A DNA stretch of 64,000 nucleotides from CAIWHR01 sp963809965 (GTDB lineage Bacteria; Pseudomonadota; Gammaproteobacteria; Burkholderiales; Casimicrobiaceae). Under the pieces are notes generated by a model that ran no database searches, was not told the origin of the DNA, and worked only from the letters and a program-made list of their open reading frames with translations. The stretch is taken from contig CAWELU010000035.1 in assembly GCA_963809965.1 (NCBI GenBank), positions 1-64,000 on the forward strand, in the 5' to 3' direction. Below, piece by piece: positions 1 through 10,433 of this stretch; positions within the stretch are counted from its first letter, which is position 1; every line of letters begins with the position of its first letter. The position numbers and the translations under genes are program-made.

Positions 1-2011
1 TTGTGCTTCCCCCGAATGTCGCCGTGTAGGCCGTGTTGGTCGTCGGGGTCGTGATGTTGTGCGTGGCGCTGCCACCGTCGGTCCACGAACGGAACGTATG
101 CGTCACTCCGCCCACCACCTGCGGCGTGGGAGCGCCGATGCTGCGGATCATTCCGGCGACGCCGACCACCGGCGCGGTGTAAGGCTGGCCGTCCAGCGTC
201 AAACTCAAACCCGGCGGATTGGTCGCCAGCGTGATCGTGGACGTGCGCGGCAGCACGTCACGGAACGACGTGTGGGTCAATCCGCCCGAATCGGTGACGG
301 TCAGCCAGATGCGATAGAAAACGTTGGGCGAGGTTTCGCCGCTTCTCGGGATGACGAACGAGCCGCCCGTTGCACCGCTCGTTGCGGGAATGAACGGATG
401 AAAGTGGAGGGTACCGTCGTTATGATAGAAATCGACCCGCCACGTAAAGGCGCTCGCAGGGAGATTGCTGCTGCTGGCCCGCCACGCCGAGCGGGTCGGT
501 GCGCGGTTGCCATCTTCGGCGTCCGTGCCCGTTCCCGCGTAGGTGATGGTGTCTCCCGCTCCGTACAGCGCACCCGCCGCTGGGCTTGTGATCGTACCGG
601 TAGGTGGCGTGTTGGAGGTTACCGTGAGCGTGGCTTCAGCGCTCGTGTCGGAACCGAACCCATTCGTGACCACGCAGCGGAAGCGCGCACCGGTGTCGCC
701 GGCGGCGGCCGCCGCGAGTGTGTACGTCGCCAAGGTCGCACCCGAAATGTTGACGCCATTCCGTTGCCACTGGTAGGCGAGCGGCGGAGTACCCGACGCG
801 ACGACGGCGAAGCTTGCCGATGCACCCACGGCAACCGTGCGATTCGCAGGATCCTGGGTGATCACCGGCGGCTGGCCCGCCGCATAATTGATCCTGACCA
901 CGACACCGGGTTCGCGCGCCAGGTAATACAGGCTGCCGTTGGGGCCGATCTGCAGATCGACCGGAGCACCGATTCCCGTGGCAAAGCTGGTCACGACGTT
1001 GCCATTGGCGGGGTCGAGCACGTTGATCCAGTCACCGCAGTAATCGGCAAAGAAGTAGACGCCCGCGTAGTTTCCTGGAAACTGCATCACCGCCGGGTTG
1101 TAAAACGTGCCGCCGGTGATCGCGCAGCCCAGAAAATTGCCGCTGCCGTGACCATACCAGTAGAGAGGCGATCGGTAGGACGGATTGCTGGTCGGGCCCT
1201 CCGTTGCTGGCCAGCCGTAGTTCGAACCGGCAATACCAACGTTGATCTCCTCCCACGTGCTCTGGCCGACGTCGTTGATAAACATCCGGCCGGTTCCTGG
1301 CTGAAAGGCAAAGGTGAAGGGATTGCGCAGCCCTAGTGCCCAGATCGCGCGGTTGTTGCCGGCCGCCGTGAGGTAGAACGGGTTGTCGGTCGGAATGCCG
1401 CCATCGGTATCGATGCGCAGCATCTTGCCAAGTAGGTTGGACAACGATTGCGCGTTGGCCCCGTTCGCATTCTCGCCGACCGCGATGTAGAGCTTGCCAT
1501 CCGCTCCGAAGTGCATCGCGCCGCCGTTGTGGTTGGTCGCGCTCGACAGATTGTTCAATTCCAGGATGACTGTCTCGCTGCCCGCAAGCGCCGTGTCACC
1601 GTTCGCAGTGAACCGGCTGACCCGGTTATGGATGGCGGGCGTGGTTGCCGTGTAATAGATATAAACGTAGTTGTTGGTCGCGAAATTCGGGTCGAACGCG
1701 ACGCCTAGCAGACCGCGCTCGCCGATGGCGCTGACGGTCACGGAAAGGAACGGGGTGGCGAGCAGCGCGCCATTCTTGATCACCCGCAACCTGCCGTCCT
1801 GCTCCGCTACGAACAACCGGCCGTCGGGCGCAAATGCCATGGCGGTCGGACTCTGGAGCCCTGTCGCCACCTGGGTTTCCGTGAAACCGGCCAGCAGGGT
1901 CGCCGCGGACGCGGTTGTCGCGGCAACAACCCCGAGGGCGATCGTCCAGATGCGCAGCGATCGCCACAACCCTGCGCGGAAACGTTGCGTCAGATTTTCG
2001 AGTGCAGGCAT
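1..2011 (-). CDS. PQQ-dependent sugar dehydrogenase-like secreted protein, 3' end outside window
   Basis: Open from an ATG at 2011 to the window edge, at least 670 codons without a stop; I checked the frame at several points. An N-terminal hydrophobic segment (about residues 17-36, ending near AATTASA) looks like a signal peptide. Residues about 40-380 have glucose/sorbosone dehydrogenase (six-bladed propeller) features such as AFAPDGRLFVAEQDGRL, IGERGLLGVAFDP, NHNGGAMHFGADGKLYIAVG, WALGLRNPF and GSNYGWP. After about residue 390 comes an Ig-like domain (PPVITQDP...AYQWQRNG), then beta-rich repeats. The family oxidises sugars in the periplasm with PQQ. The substrate is not predictable. The Ig-like tail suggests a cell-surface or secreted carbohydrate-related role. 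The C-terminus is missing. Confidence 0.85.
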   Translation of the reverse strand, partial: MPALENLTQRFRAGLWRSLRIWTIALGVVAATTASAATLLAGFTETQVATGLQSPTAMAFAPDGRLFVAEQDGRLRVIKNGALLATPFLSVTVSAIGERGLLGVAFDPNFATNNYVYIYYTATTPAIHNRVSRFTANGDTALAGSETVILELNNLSSATNHNGGAMHFGADGKLYIAVGENANGANAQSLSNLLGKMLRIDTDGGIPTDNPFYLTAAGNNRAIWALGLRNPFTFAFQPGTGRMFINDVGQSTWEEINVGIAGSNYGWPATEGPTSNPSYRSPLYWYGHGSGNFLGCAITGGTFYNPAVMQFPGNYAGVYFFADYCGDWINVLDPANGNVVTSFATGIGAPVDLQIGPNGSLYYLAREPGVVVRINYAAGQPPVITQDPANRTVAVGASASFAVVASGTPPLAYQWQRNGVNISGATLATYTLAAAAAGDTGARFRCVVTNGFGSDTSAEATLTVTSNTPPTGTITSPAAGALYGAGDTITYAGTGTDAEDGNRAPTRSAWRASSSNLPASAFTWRVDFYHNDGTLHFHPFIPATSGATGGSFVIPRSGETSPNVFYRIWLTVTDSGGLTHTSFRDVLPRTSTITLATNPPGLSLTLDGQPYTAPVVGVAGMIRSIGAPTPQVVGGVTHTFRSWTDGGSATHNITTPTTNTAYTATFGGST

Positions 2012-2241
2012 GGCGCTCTCCTGTCAACAAAGTTGAAGCGGTAATTGGCCAGCACTGAGCGGGCACGACCGCGACGAATTCCGATGCTTGGCCACGCGGG
2101 GTACCGCGCCGCGTTCAGCGGACGGCCATCCGGCTTCCGCCGCATCGAAGAGCCGGCTGAAACTCCGAATTCGCTTGCCGGGCACCCGCACGACCAATGA
2201 CGTTGTCATTATTGTCCACCGCTGATCGACGCTTAGCGAGG

Positions 2242-2657
2242 GCCAGTTCAGATTACCTGCCGAGCATGAATGCCGTCTGGTGGACCCTGTCGATCGAAAT
2301 GAAGTTCTACGTCGCGCTGCCGTTGCTCGCCTGGCTCATGCGCAGGATCCGCTGGCCGAAGAACTAGGCGCTGGGACGTACCGCGATGCTTGGCTGGTGC
2401 ATCGGCGCGCTGCGGGCGCCGCTCGGCAAGCCGATCGAGATACGTGTGTGGTCATGATCGAGCAATTCCCCGGCCGCATCGATCAGAGCCTGCTCGCGAT
2501 GCTCGCCCGCCACCCGGTGGGCGCACCCGACGGCCGGTCGGCGCGAATGCGGGCTGCGATCGTCGCCCGTCCGATCCTGCGCAGGCTGATGCTGCTAGCC
2601 GCGGGGGCGCGTCTTCGCGCGGCCGACCCGGCGGCGACGGCGCCCTCACCGGGCTAG
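2242..2657 (+). pseudogene. Remnant of an acyltransferase-3 (OafA/YrhL-type) gene
   Basis: Two frames together carry acyltransferase-3 hallmarks. In one, starting near 2251, WWTLSIEMKFYVALPLLAWL resembles the family WSL(S)xExxFYLxxPLL motif and then hits a stop at 2365. In another, from about 2457, EQFPGRIDQSLLAMLARHPV resembles the family segment LPxRxDxFxLGMLxA. The 5' half of the family is absent, and no start codon or intact frame links the pieces, so I call it a decayed fragment. It sits tail-to-tail with the GspE-like gene. Intact members move acyl groups onto surface sugars. Confidence 0.55.
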
Positions 2658-4463
2658 GCGAGCGGCACGACCTTCGCGACCTCGTCCGCCGTCGTCAGGC
2701 CGGCAGCCACCTTCGTTGCGCCCGACACGCGCAGTGGCTTCATCCCGTCCTTGTAGGCCTGCTCGCGTATTTTCGCGTCGTCGGCCTCGTGCGTGACGAG
2801 CTTCCGGATGCGCCGGCGTCATGAGCATGATTTCGAACAACCCGACGCGGCCGCGATACCCGGTCATCCGGCATTCGACGCAACCGACCGGCACCATCAC
2901 CTCCTTCGGCTTCTCGGCCCGCCAGGGCGCGGTGATCGCCCGCCACATTTCGTCGTCGGGAGGCTCGCCCGGCTTCTTGCAATGCGGGCACAGCGTGCGT
3001 ACCAGACGCTGCGCCATCACGCCGAGCAAGGTCGAGTTGATCAGGTACCCGGGCATGCCGAGGTCGAGCATCCGGGTGACGGCTGTCGGTGCGTCGTTCG
3101 TATGCAGCGTCGACAGCACCAGGTGCCCCGTAAGTGCCGCCTGGACTGCCATGTCTGCCGTGTCGCGGTCGCGAATCTCTCCGACCATGATGATGTCCGG
3201 GTCCTGCCGCATCAGCGTGCGCACGCCATGCGCGAAGTCCACGCCGATCGACGGCATCACCTGCATCTGATTGAACGCCGGCTCGATCATCTCGATCGGG
3301 TCCTCGACGGTGCAGACGTTGACCTCGGGCGTCGCGAGTTGCTTGAGCGAGGAATAGAGTGTGGTCGTCTTGCCGGACCCGGTCGGCCCGGTCACGAGAA
3401 TGATCCCGTTCGGCTCCTTGATCATCCGTTCCCAGCGGTCGCGGTCCTCGGGCGTGAAGCCGAGCTCGATGAAGTCGCGAACCAGGACCTCGGGCGTGAA
3501 GATGCGCATCACGACCTTCTCGCCGAACGCCGTCGGCATGGTCGAAATGCGCAGTTCCACCTCGTTGCCTGCCGTGGATACCGTCTTGATCCGCCCGTCC
3601 TGCGGCCGGCGCTTCTCGACGATCTCCATCCGCGCGAGCAGCTTGATCCGCGAGGTCACCGCCAGCAGCACGGGGATCGGGATCGCATACACCTGGTGCA
3701 GGACGCCATCGATGCGGAAGCGCACGAGGCCGACATCGCGTCGCGGCTCGATGTGAATGTCGGAGGCGCGCTGGTCGAATGCGTATTGCCACAGCCAGTC
3801 GACGATGTGCACCACGTGGCTGTCGTTCGCGTCGAGCTGGCCCTCCTGGCCGAGCGCAACCAGCTGTTCGAAATTGCGCGCCAGGGAGAGTTCGCCCTTC
3901 GAGGTCTCCTGTGCCCGCTTCATCGACCGGGCAAGGTTGTAGAACTCGCCGAGGTAGCGCCGGATTTCCTGCGGGTTGGCGAACACGAGCTCGATTTCGA
4001 GCTTCAGGATCCGGCCGAGCTCGGCTGCCCACCCGCGGACGAACGGCTCGGCGGTGGCGACCGTCAGCGTCGAGCGCGTGACCGCGACCGGCAGGATCCG
4101 GTACCGCTCGGCGTAGGCATTCGACATCGATTGCGTCACCGCCGCGAGATCGATCTTCAGCGGATCGATGTGCAGGTACGGGACCCCCAGCTTGCCGGCC
4201 AGCCATTCGACCAGCCACTCCAGCGTCAGAGGGATGCGCGGTCCGGACGCGGCGTGCCATTTCTGCTCGGCAATGAGCTCGAGCGGATGGTCATACCGCC
4301 TTGCCCGCGCCTGGGCGAGCCGCTCGGCGTCCACGGCCGGGACGATGCCTTCCGCCACCAGAAGCTTCAGGATATCGTCGAGCCTAAGCCAGCGGTCCGG
4401 CACCGCCGCACCCTTTGCGCCGGTCCGGTGCGCGACGTGTGCATTGCTCGCGGAGCTCGCCAT
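2654..4463 (-). CDS. GspE/PilB-family secretion or pilus ATPase (one +1 shift near 2812)
   Basis: ATG at 4463. An N-terminal MshEN/GspE-like domain (about 20-170) is followed by the ATPase core: Walker A GPTGSGKTTT (about 350), an Asp box with EDPIE, Walker B-like DPDIIMVGEIRD, a His box ALTGHLVLSTLHTNDA, and a zinc tetracysteine CPHC...CVEC. The last 50 residues continue in the next frame (IRKLVTHEADDAKIREQAYK) after one extra base; correction gives 602 residues, within the family range. Such ATPases power type II secretion or type IV pilus assembly at the inner membrane. No other pilus or secretion gene is nearby, so the exact system is open. Confidence 0.88.
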
Positions 4464-4595
4464 GGCCGAACTGTACACTCAAGACCGCGATGCCTGCAGT
4501 TGGACGTTGAATTCCGGGAGACAGCGCCCGGTGAGCGCCAACCTTTGACGAGCGCAGCAAACAACGATAGCCTTCGCCGTTTTGCGCCGAAGCAC

Positions 4596-5438
4596 ATGAC
4601 CCGCCACGCTTGTCTTGCTTTCCGCTCGTTCACGCTCGTGTTCGGTTGTGTATTGCTCGCCACGACCGCTCGCGCACAGTCCGCTGCTCCCCCGGGACTG
4701 GATAGTGCCGCGATAATGCGTGCGGCCGACCTGTACTACGTCCGCACTCTGGAAAAGGCGCAGGCCCGGAAGGCGCTCGACGTCGACCGGAGCCGGCTGG
4801 TCGGAATGCGGGCCATTCTCGCGTCGCTGATCGAGCCGGCCCATACGCTTCGCCCGCAGACCGCCGCGTGGAGCTGGTCCCTTCATCTGGAGACGCGCGA
4901 CGAGCCCATTGCCTACTGTCTGCCCGGCGGGAAGATCCTCGTCAGCACGGGAATTTTCGATGGGCTCTCGCTGTCCATGCCGGAATTCGCCGCGGTGCTC
5001 GCCCACGAGATTGCGCACGCGCTCGCCGGCGAACGGGAACAGGAAGTGATCCGGGAATTCGCGCGGCGCGGCGAAACGGTCAGCGCCGACCCCAACCGGA
5101 CCGCGCTTGCCCTCGCGGAAATTCTGGCGCAGGCCGTCTCGTCGGCGCCCCACGACGAGGCCTCCGAACGGGCCGCCGATGCGCTTGGCCTCGAGCTGAT
5201 GGCGAATGCCGGAGTCGATCCTCGTCCGGCTGTCGAAGCGTGGCAAAAGATCGGGCACGCGGGCAGCGAGGCGCCGCCAGTGTTTCCGGCGCTGCATCCG
5301 ACGTGGCCCAAGCGGATCGCCGAGCTCGAGGAGCGCATGCCGGCCATGGTCGCGCTCTACGAGAAGACCCTCCGCGAACGACCCAGCCCGGCGCCACCGC
5401 CGAAGAAGCCACAGCAACGCCCGACGCGTTCGCGCTGA
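4596..5438 (+). CDS. M48-family zinc metallopeptidase, exported
   Basis: 280 residues from ATG 4596. The N-terminus (SFTLVFGCVLLATTARAQS) is a clear signal peptide. The zinc-binding motif HEIAH lies at about residue 138 inside PEFAAVLAHEIAHALAGERE, and a downstream glutamate in ASERAADALGLELMANAG is the likely third ligand. The C-terminal 25 residues are Pro/Lys/Arg-rich. This matches periplasmic M48 (Ste24/BepA-like) peptidases involved in envelope protein quality control. The frame is open far upstream on this strand, but that part is antisense to the GspE-like gene, so the ATG before the signal peptide is preferred. Confidence 0.85.
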   Translation: MTRHACLAFRSFTLVFGCVLLATTARAQSAAPPGLDSAAIMRAADLYYVRTLEKAQARKALDVDRSRLVGMRAILASLIEPAHTLRPQTAAWSWSLHLETRDEPIAYCLPGGKILVSTGIFDGLSLSMPEFAAVLAHEIAHALAGEREQEVIREFARRGETVSADPNRTALALAEILAQAVSSAPHDEASERAADALGLELMANAGVDPRPAVEAWQKIGHAGSEAPPVFPALHPTWPKRIAELEERMPAMVALYEKTLRERPSPAPPPKKPQQRPTRSR

Positions 5439-5471
5439 ACGCAGCGTTCGGGTTGCCCGGTCGATGCGCGC

Positions 5472-6672
5472 TTACATCTGCGCCGACGGCTCGACGACGG
5501 ACTCGGGTACTTGGAACACTTCCCGCAGATAGGCGACGTAGGACGGATCGTAATCCATCGTCTTCGACGGCTCGTCGCTGATCTTCGCGACCGGCTGGCC
5601 GTTGCACCGGGTCATCTTGATGACGATCTGCAGCGGGTCGAACCCGACGTCGTTGGTGAGGTTGGTGCCGATGCCGAAAGCCGTGTGCATCCGGCCGCGA
5701 AAATGCTCGAACAGCCGAATCGCAAGCGGAACGTTGAGGCTGTCGGAAAACACCATGGTCTTTGTGCGCGGGTCGATGCGCATCTTCTGGTAGTGCGCGA
5801 TCAGCTTCTCGCCCCACTCGAACGGGTCACCCGAGTCGTGGCGTACGCCGTCGAACAGCTTGCAGAAGAAGAGGTCGAAATCGCGCAGGAACGCGTCCAT
5901 CCCGCAGACGTCGGATAGCGCGATCCCGAGATCGCCCCGGTACTCGCGCGCCCAGGTGTTGAAGGCGAAAACCTGCGAGTCGATGAGCCGCGGCCCGACG
6001 GCCTGGCAGGCCTGCAGGTACTCGTGCGCCATCGTCCCCAGAGGGGTCAGGCCCAGCTCCTGCGCGAACTTGACGTTGCTCGTCCCGACGAACTTCGGGC
6101 CGATGCCGTCCTTGAGCGTTCGCACGACCTCCTGATGCCAGGCGCGCGAGAAGCGCCGTCGCGTCCCATAGTCCGCGATGCGAAACTCCGGATCGGCCAC
6201 CGCGTTGATCCGCTCGACTTTCTCGCGAAGCCGCCGGCGCCCTTCGGCCAGGTCGGCGCCCGGGTGCGCGTTCCGGTTGTAGACCTCGGACACGATGGCG
6301 AGCACCGGCACCTCGAACAGGATCGTGTGCAGCCACGGACCCTTGATCGCGATGTCGATTTCGCGCTTCGACCCCGCCAGGCAATCTGACCTCGATGAAG
6401 CGCTCGTCGAGCTGGAACAGCCCGAGCAGATCGACGAAGTCGCTCTTGAAGAAGCGCCAGCTGCGCAGGTATGCAAGCTCGTCGGACGCAAAACGCAGGG
6501 AGCACAGCGCGCGGATCTCGTCGCGGATCTCGGCCAGGTACGGGGTGAGGTCCACGTCCGCATTGCGGCACTTGAAGCGGTATTCGACCTGTGCGCCCGG
6601 GAAATGATGCAGCACGACCTGCATCATCGTGAACTTGTAGAGGTCGGTGTCGAGGAGCGACGGGATGATCAT
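5472..6672 (-). CDS. pncB: Nicotinate phosphoribosyltransferase (one +1 shift near 6380)
   Basis: Converts nicotinate and PRPP to nicotinate mononucleotide in NAD salvage (Preiss-Handler pathway). It begins MIIPSLLDTDLYKFTMMQ, the typical PncB start, and continues after one extra base with SKREIDIAIKGPWLHTILFE, then the conserved GTSNVKFAQELGLTPLGTMAHE and FDLFFCKLFDGVRHDSGDPF segments. Correcting the shift gives 399 residues, the normal PncB length. Both halves are well conserved, so the break is probably a sequence error rather than decay. It converges with the M48 gene, with about 33 bp between stops. Confidence 0.93.
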
Positions 6673-6814
6673 GCGCGAAGGCTAATCGGCGACGGGATCC
6701 CACGGATGATAATCACATTGAACCGCAAAGTCGCATCCCGTCCCTCTTATTCTGCCCGCACCGCGGCCTTAGCGACGAAGGTCCGTTCGCTCCTGTGGCG
6801 CGGCCGACGCGCGC

Positions 6815-8086
6815 CTACGCCCGCGCCGAGGGCCCACCATGGCCATCGTCGACGATGCGAATCCGGCGCACGAGCCAGAGGCAGGCAAGCGTGCAGCCGA
6901 CGGACACCCAGCCGACGACACCGAAGTTGGTGAGCGCTCCGTCGGGCGTGCGCCCGACGATGAATCCGGCCGCCAGCGACGCGACCCCGGAAGCGAGCTG
7001 CTGGATCGATGCGTTGAAGCTCATGAAGCTGCCTCTCAGCCGCGGCAGAACGCTCCCCGTGACGAGCGCCATTGCGGGTCCGAAGCGGCCCGGAACGAGC
7101 ACGAAGAACAGCACCGCGACCGCCACGACCCAGGGCAGCGGCAGCGGGGGCAAATGCGTCACGAGCGTTATCGGCACGATCGAGGCGAGGGCGAGGATCG
7201 TGAATGTTCGTCTCTTGCCGTGGCGGTCGGCGAGCCGCCCGATGATCTGGGCGGTGACGAGCGTCATCGCTCCGCCGGCGAAATAGATCAGCGCGACGTC
7301 GGTCTCGCTGATGCCGACGTTGACGACGGTGTAGGCGGCGAAGAACGGAACGATCGCGAACACGGAGCCGAACAGGAAGATCACGAGTGCGAATGCACGC
7401 CGGTGGTTCGGCTCGCCGAAGATGAGGCGCAGCTGCTCGAGCGGACGGCGCCGTCCCGGCACGACATGAGCGGAAAGCGATGGTATCAACCGCATCGCCG
7501 CGATTGCGACCACGACGCTGACGACGGCGAGCGCGAGAAACGGGGCACGCCACGAGTAGTGGGCTGCGAACCAGATCGACAACGGCACACCCGCTACGGA
7601 CGACAGCGAGAATGCCGCCGCGACGATCGCCGTCGCGCTCGCGCGCCGCGCGTAGGGCACCAGGTCCGCGACAATCGCGAACACGAGCCCACCCAGCACG
7701 CCGCCGAACGCGCCGGCAACGATCCGTGCGGCAAGCAGCAACGCGTACGTTGGCGCGATGCCGCACAGCGCGGTGGACACGATGAAGCCGCCATACAGGC
7801 CCAGCAGCGCGTGCTTCCGGTCGAAGCGGTCGACCCAGAACGCGGCAAGAAACCCGCTGGCCGCTGCCGCGAGCGTATAGGCCGACACCATCAGCCCGAA
7901 ACGCTGGGGATCGATCGCGAAGACCCGCATGAACTGCGGCCCCAGCGGCATCATGATCATGAAATCGACCACGTGCGTGAATTGCACGGCAGCGAGCGTC
8001 AGGAGCAGCGAACGCTCGCGCGGCGCTCGCGGCTCGATGCCGGAAGGTGCTGCGGCGGCGCGGGGCGGATCGGGGAAGCTTGGCAC
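6815..8086 (-). CDS. Major facilitator superfamily transporter
   Basis: About 423 residues from a GTG at 8086; the frame continues upstream to 8209 but the extra residues are Arg-rich and unlike an MFS N-terminus. Twelve hydrophobic segments are visible. The first is preceded by LLLTLAAVQFTHVVDFMIMM, and the loop 2-3 motif appears as FWVDRFDRKHALLGLYGG, followed by RIVAGAFGGVLGGLVFAIVAD. The second half has a comparable RLADRHGKRRTF loop. These are proton-driven exporters or importers of the inner membrane. The closest style is the AraJ/multidrug (DHA1) group, but the substrate cannot be named. Confidence 0.85.
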   Translation of the reverse strand: MPSFPDPPRAAAAPSGIEPRAPRERSLLLTLAAVQFTHVVDFMIMMPLGPQFMRVFAIDPQRFGLMVSAYTLAAAASGFLAAFWVDRFDRKHALLGLYGGFIVSTALCGIAPTYALLLAARIVAGAFGGVLGGLVFAIVADLVPYARRASATAIVAAAFSLSSVAGVPLSIWFAAHYSWRAPFLALAVVSVVVAIAAMRLIPSLSAHVVPGRRRPLEQLRLIFGEPNHRRAFALVIFLFGSVFAIVPFFAAYTVVNVGISETDVALIYFAGGAMTLVTAQIIGRLADRHGKRRTFTILALASIVPITLVTHLPPLPLPWVVAVAVLFFVLVPGRFGPAMALVTGSVLPRLRGSFMSFNASIQQLASGVASLAAGFIVGRTPDGALTNFGVVGWVSVGCTLACLWLVRRIRIVDDGHGGPSARA

Positions 8087-8247
8087 GGGGACGCGGTCAG
8101 CGCGGGATCCGGCGTCCGCGGGCGGAAGGGCACAAGGACCACTTGTTCGACTAATATAGCACCGCCTCCCGGCGCTTTGCGCCCGGCGCCGGACGAACCG
8201 CCGGCGCACGACCGTGGCGTCGCCAGGCCATCAACGCAGGGTTTTCC

Positions 8248-9226
8248 ATGCTGATCAACTGCGCCGCCTACCAGAACGGCCGCAAGCTCGCAGATATTCC
8301 GATCGAGGATATTTCCGAGTACGTCATGCGGCCGGAGTGCTTCGTCTGGGTGGCATTGACCGAGCCGTCCGACGCGGAGATCGACCTCATGGCGGAGGAG
8401 TTCGGATTGCACCCTCTGGCGGTCGAGGATGCCCGCAAGGGGCACCAGCGGCCGAAGATCGAGGAATACGGCAACAGCCTGTTCGTGGTGCTGCACACCG
8501 TCGAGCACGGCCCGAACGGGGCGAAGGACGATTTCGTCGTCGGCGAAGTCGCGTTGTTCGTCGGACCCAACTACGTGTTGTCGACGCGGCGGCGCACCCA
8601 GAAGGGCTTCGCCGAGGTCCGCGAGCGGTGCGAGCGCGAGCCGGAACTGCTCAAGCACGGCTCCGGATTCGTCTTCTACGCCCTGATCGACGCCATCGTC
8701 GATCGCTACTTCCCGATCATCGACGACCTCGAAGACGAGCTCGAGGAGCTCGAGGCAGCCATGTTCCGCGGCACGCCGACGCCGCAGAGCATCGAGGCGT
8801 TCTACGGATTGAAGCAGAAGCTGGTGGTCGTCAAGCATGCGGTCGCGCCGCTTCAGGATGCGGTGGGGCGGCTCTATGGCGGACGCGTGCCGCCGATGTG
8901 CGCCGGCCTGCAGGAGTACTTCCGGGACGTGTACGACCACCTTGTCCGCGTAAACTGCCGACATCGAGAACATGCGAGACATGCTGCAAACGGCGACCGG
9001 CGTGACACTGACGTTGATCAGCCTGGCGGACAGCGAGGTCACGAAGAAGCTTGCGGCGTGGGGTGCCCTGATCACGGTGCCGACGCTTATCGCCGGTATC
9101 TACGGGATGAACTTCGAGCACATGCCCGAGTTGAAGTCCGTGCTCGGCTACCCGATCACGCTGGTCGCGATGGTGGGGATCGACGCATTCCTGTTCTGGA
9201 GCTTCCGCCGCGCGAAGTGGCTGTAG
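8248..9226 (+). CDS. corA: CorA magnesium/cobalt transporter (one +1 shift near 8956)
   Basis: ATG at 8248. The N-terminal cytosolic domain (MLINCAAYQNGRKLADIPIE...) is followed by long acidic helices (IIDDLEDELEELEAAMF). After one extra base at VRVN/ADIENM the frame continues through the two C-terminal membrane helices with the signature YGMNFEHMPE in the pore loop. Corrected length is 325 residues, usual for CorA. It forms a pentameric inner-membrane channel for Mg2+ (and Co2+/Ni2+). The neighbour is a cation-diffusion-facilitator exporter on the opposite strand, making a small metal-homeostasis pair. Confidence 0.92.
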
Positions 9227-9323
9227 GGCGAGCGGGGATGCGGTTGCGTCGGTCACGTCGATCGTGCATCGAACGTTCGCCGCCGCGCGCTCTGGGCGGC
9301 CGGCTCGCCGCGCGCCCGGACAT

Positions 9324-10280
9324 CTAACCCGATCGGCCTTGTCCGGGCCCGGACTGACGTGGGGTCACCGGGATCACGCGTCCCAAGGGTGGCGCCAGCG
9401 GCCATGACGGCTGCAGCGTCACGTGCTCGATCCCATGCTCGTGCGCGAGCAGGCGCTGCGCCGCCGCGAGCGTCCGCGGCCACATCGCGCCATCGGCGAG
9501 GGTCAGGTGTGCCGACAGCGCGACGCGCTCCGCGCTCATGTACCAGATGTGCAGATCGTGGACCCCGGTCACGCCGGGCAATGCGGCGAGCGAACGGCCG
9601 ATCGCGTCGTAGGACAGGTGCGCGGGCACGCGCTCCATCAGCACCCCGGTCGATTGCCGGAGCAACGAAAGCGTCGAGCGCAGGATCAGGAACGCGACGA
9701 CGAGCGAGAGGATCGGATCGATGGGCGTCCACCCGGTCCAATGGACGACCGCGCCGGCAATGAGCGCGGCGATCGATCCCAGCAGGTCACCGACCACGTG
9801 CAGCAACGCGCCCCGCGCATTGATGCTGCCGCCCACGCGCGCGAGCATCCAGGCGACGACGAGATTGATCGCGATCCCCAATGCGGCCACGATCATCACG
9901 GTGGTGCCCGCGACCGGCGCCGGGACGAGCAGCCGCCGCACGGCCTCGACGGTAATCCAGACGATGAGCGCCAGCATCCCCAGCGCGTTGATGAACGCCG
10001 CGAGCACTTCGGCTCGCGCGTAGCCGTACGAAGCGCGTTGCGAAGGAGGACGCCGCGCGAGCGCCGCTGCGATCAATGCGACGACGAACGACGCGGCATC
10101 GGTCACCATGTGACCGGCATCGGAAATCAGCGCGAGCGAACCGGCCAGCCAGCCGCCGAAGGCCTCGACGACTGCGAAACAACCGGTGAGCGCGAGTCCG
10201 ACCCAGAGTGCGCGCCCGGTCGCAGCCGCCGACGTCGTGGTCGCGCCGTGTCGATGATCGTTTGCGCTATGCGGTGGCAT
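9324..10280 (-). CDS. Cation diffusion facilitator (CzcD/ZitB-like) heavy-metal exporter
   Basis: 318 residues, intact. A His-containing N-terminus (MPPHSANDHRHG) precedes six membrane segments. The metal-site motifs are visible: LISDAGHMVTDAASF in TM2 and LLHVVGDLLGSIAALIAG in TM5, both HxxxD. The C-terminal cytosolic domain (from about residue 215) contains LPGVTGVHDLHIWYMS, the typical CDF ferredoxin-like fold start. It exports Zn2+/Co2+/Cd2+ in exchange for protons. The HD-HD arrangement favours zinc. No metal-responsive regulator is adjacent. Confidence 0.9.
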   Translation of the reverse strand: MPPHSANDHRHGATTTSAAATGRALWVGLALTGCFAVVEAFGGWLAGSLALISDAGHMVTDAASFVVALIAAALARRPPSQRASYGYARAEVLAAFINALGMLALIVWITVEAVRRLLVPAPVAGTTVMIVAALGIAINLVVAWMLARVGGSINARGALLHVVGDLLGSIAALIAGAVVHWTGWTPIDPILSLVVAFLILRSTLSLLRQSTGVLMERVPAHLSYDAIGRSLAALPGVTGVHDLHIWYMSAERVALSAHLTLADGAMWPRTLAAAQRLLAHEHGIEHVTLQPSWPLAPPLGRVIPVTPRQSGPGQGRSG

Positions 10281-10433
10281 TCAGGCGCTCGATTCGGATG
10301 GCGTCATCGGCATTGTCGGCCGCGGGGGACGTCCGGCACAAGGAGATGCGGTCGCCGGCCCTACCCAAGTGCCAACGAGGTCCCCGGCGAGCTGGGTTCC
10401 TGGTGCCCGTCTCGCGCCGCTAAAATGCACGGG

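Noticed and set aside
59..1336. 425-codon plus-strand frame
   Set aside because: Antisense shadow of the sugar dehydrogenase gene; high-GC codon bias leaves the opposite strand open.
2793..4595. Very long open frame on the plus strand running into the M48 gene
   Set aside because: This part is antisense to the GspE-like ATPase and has Arg/His-rich shadow composition; only the segment from ATG 4596 has a signal peptide and a family.
6839..8254. 471-codon plus-strand frame
   Set aside because: Antisense to the MFS transporter; His/Arg/Asp-rich with no family features.
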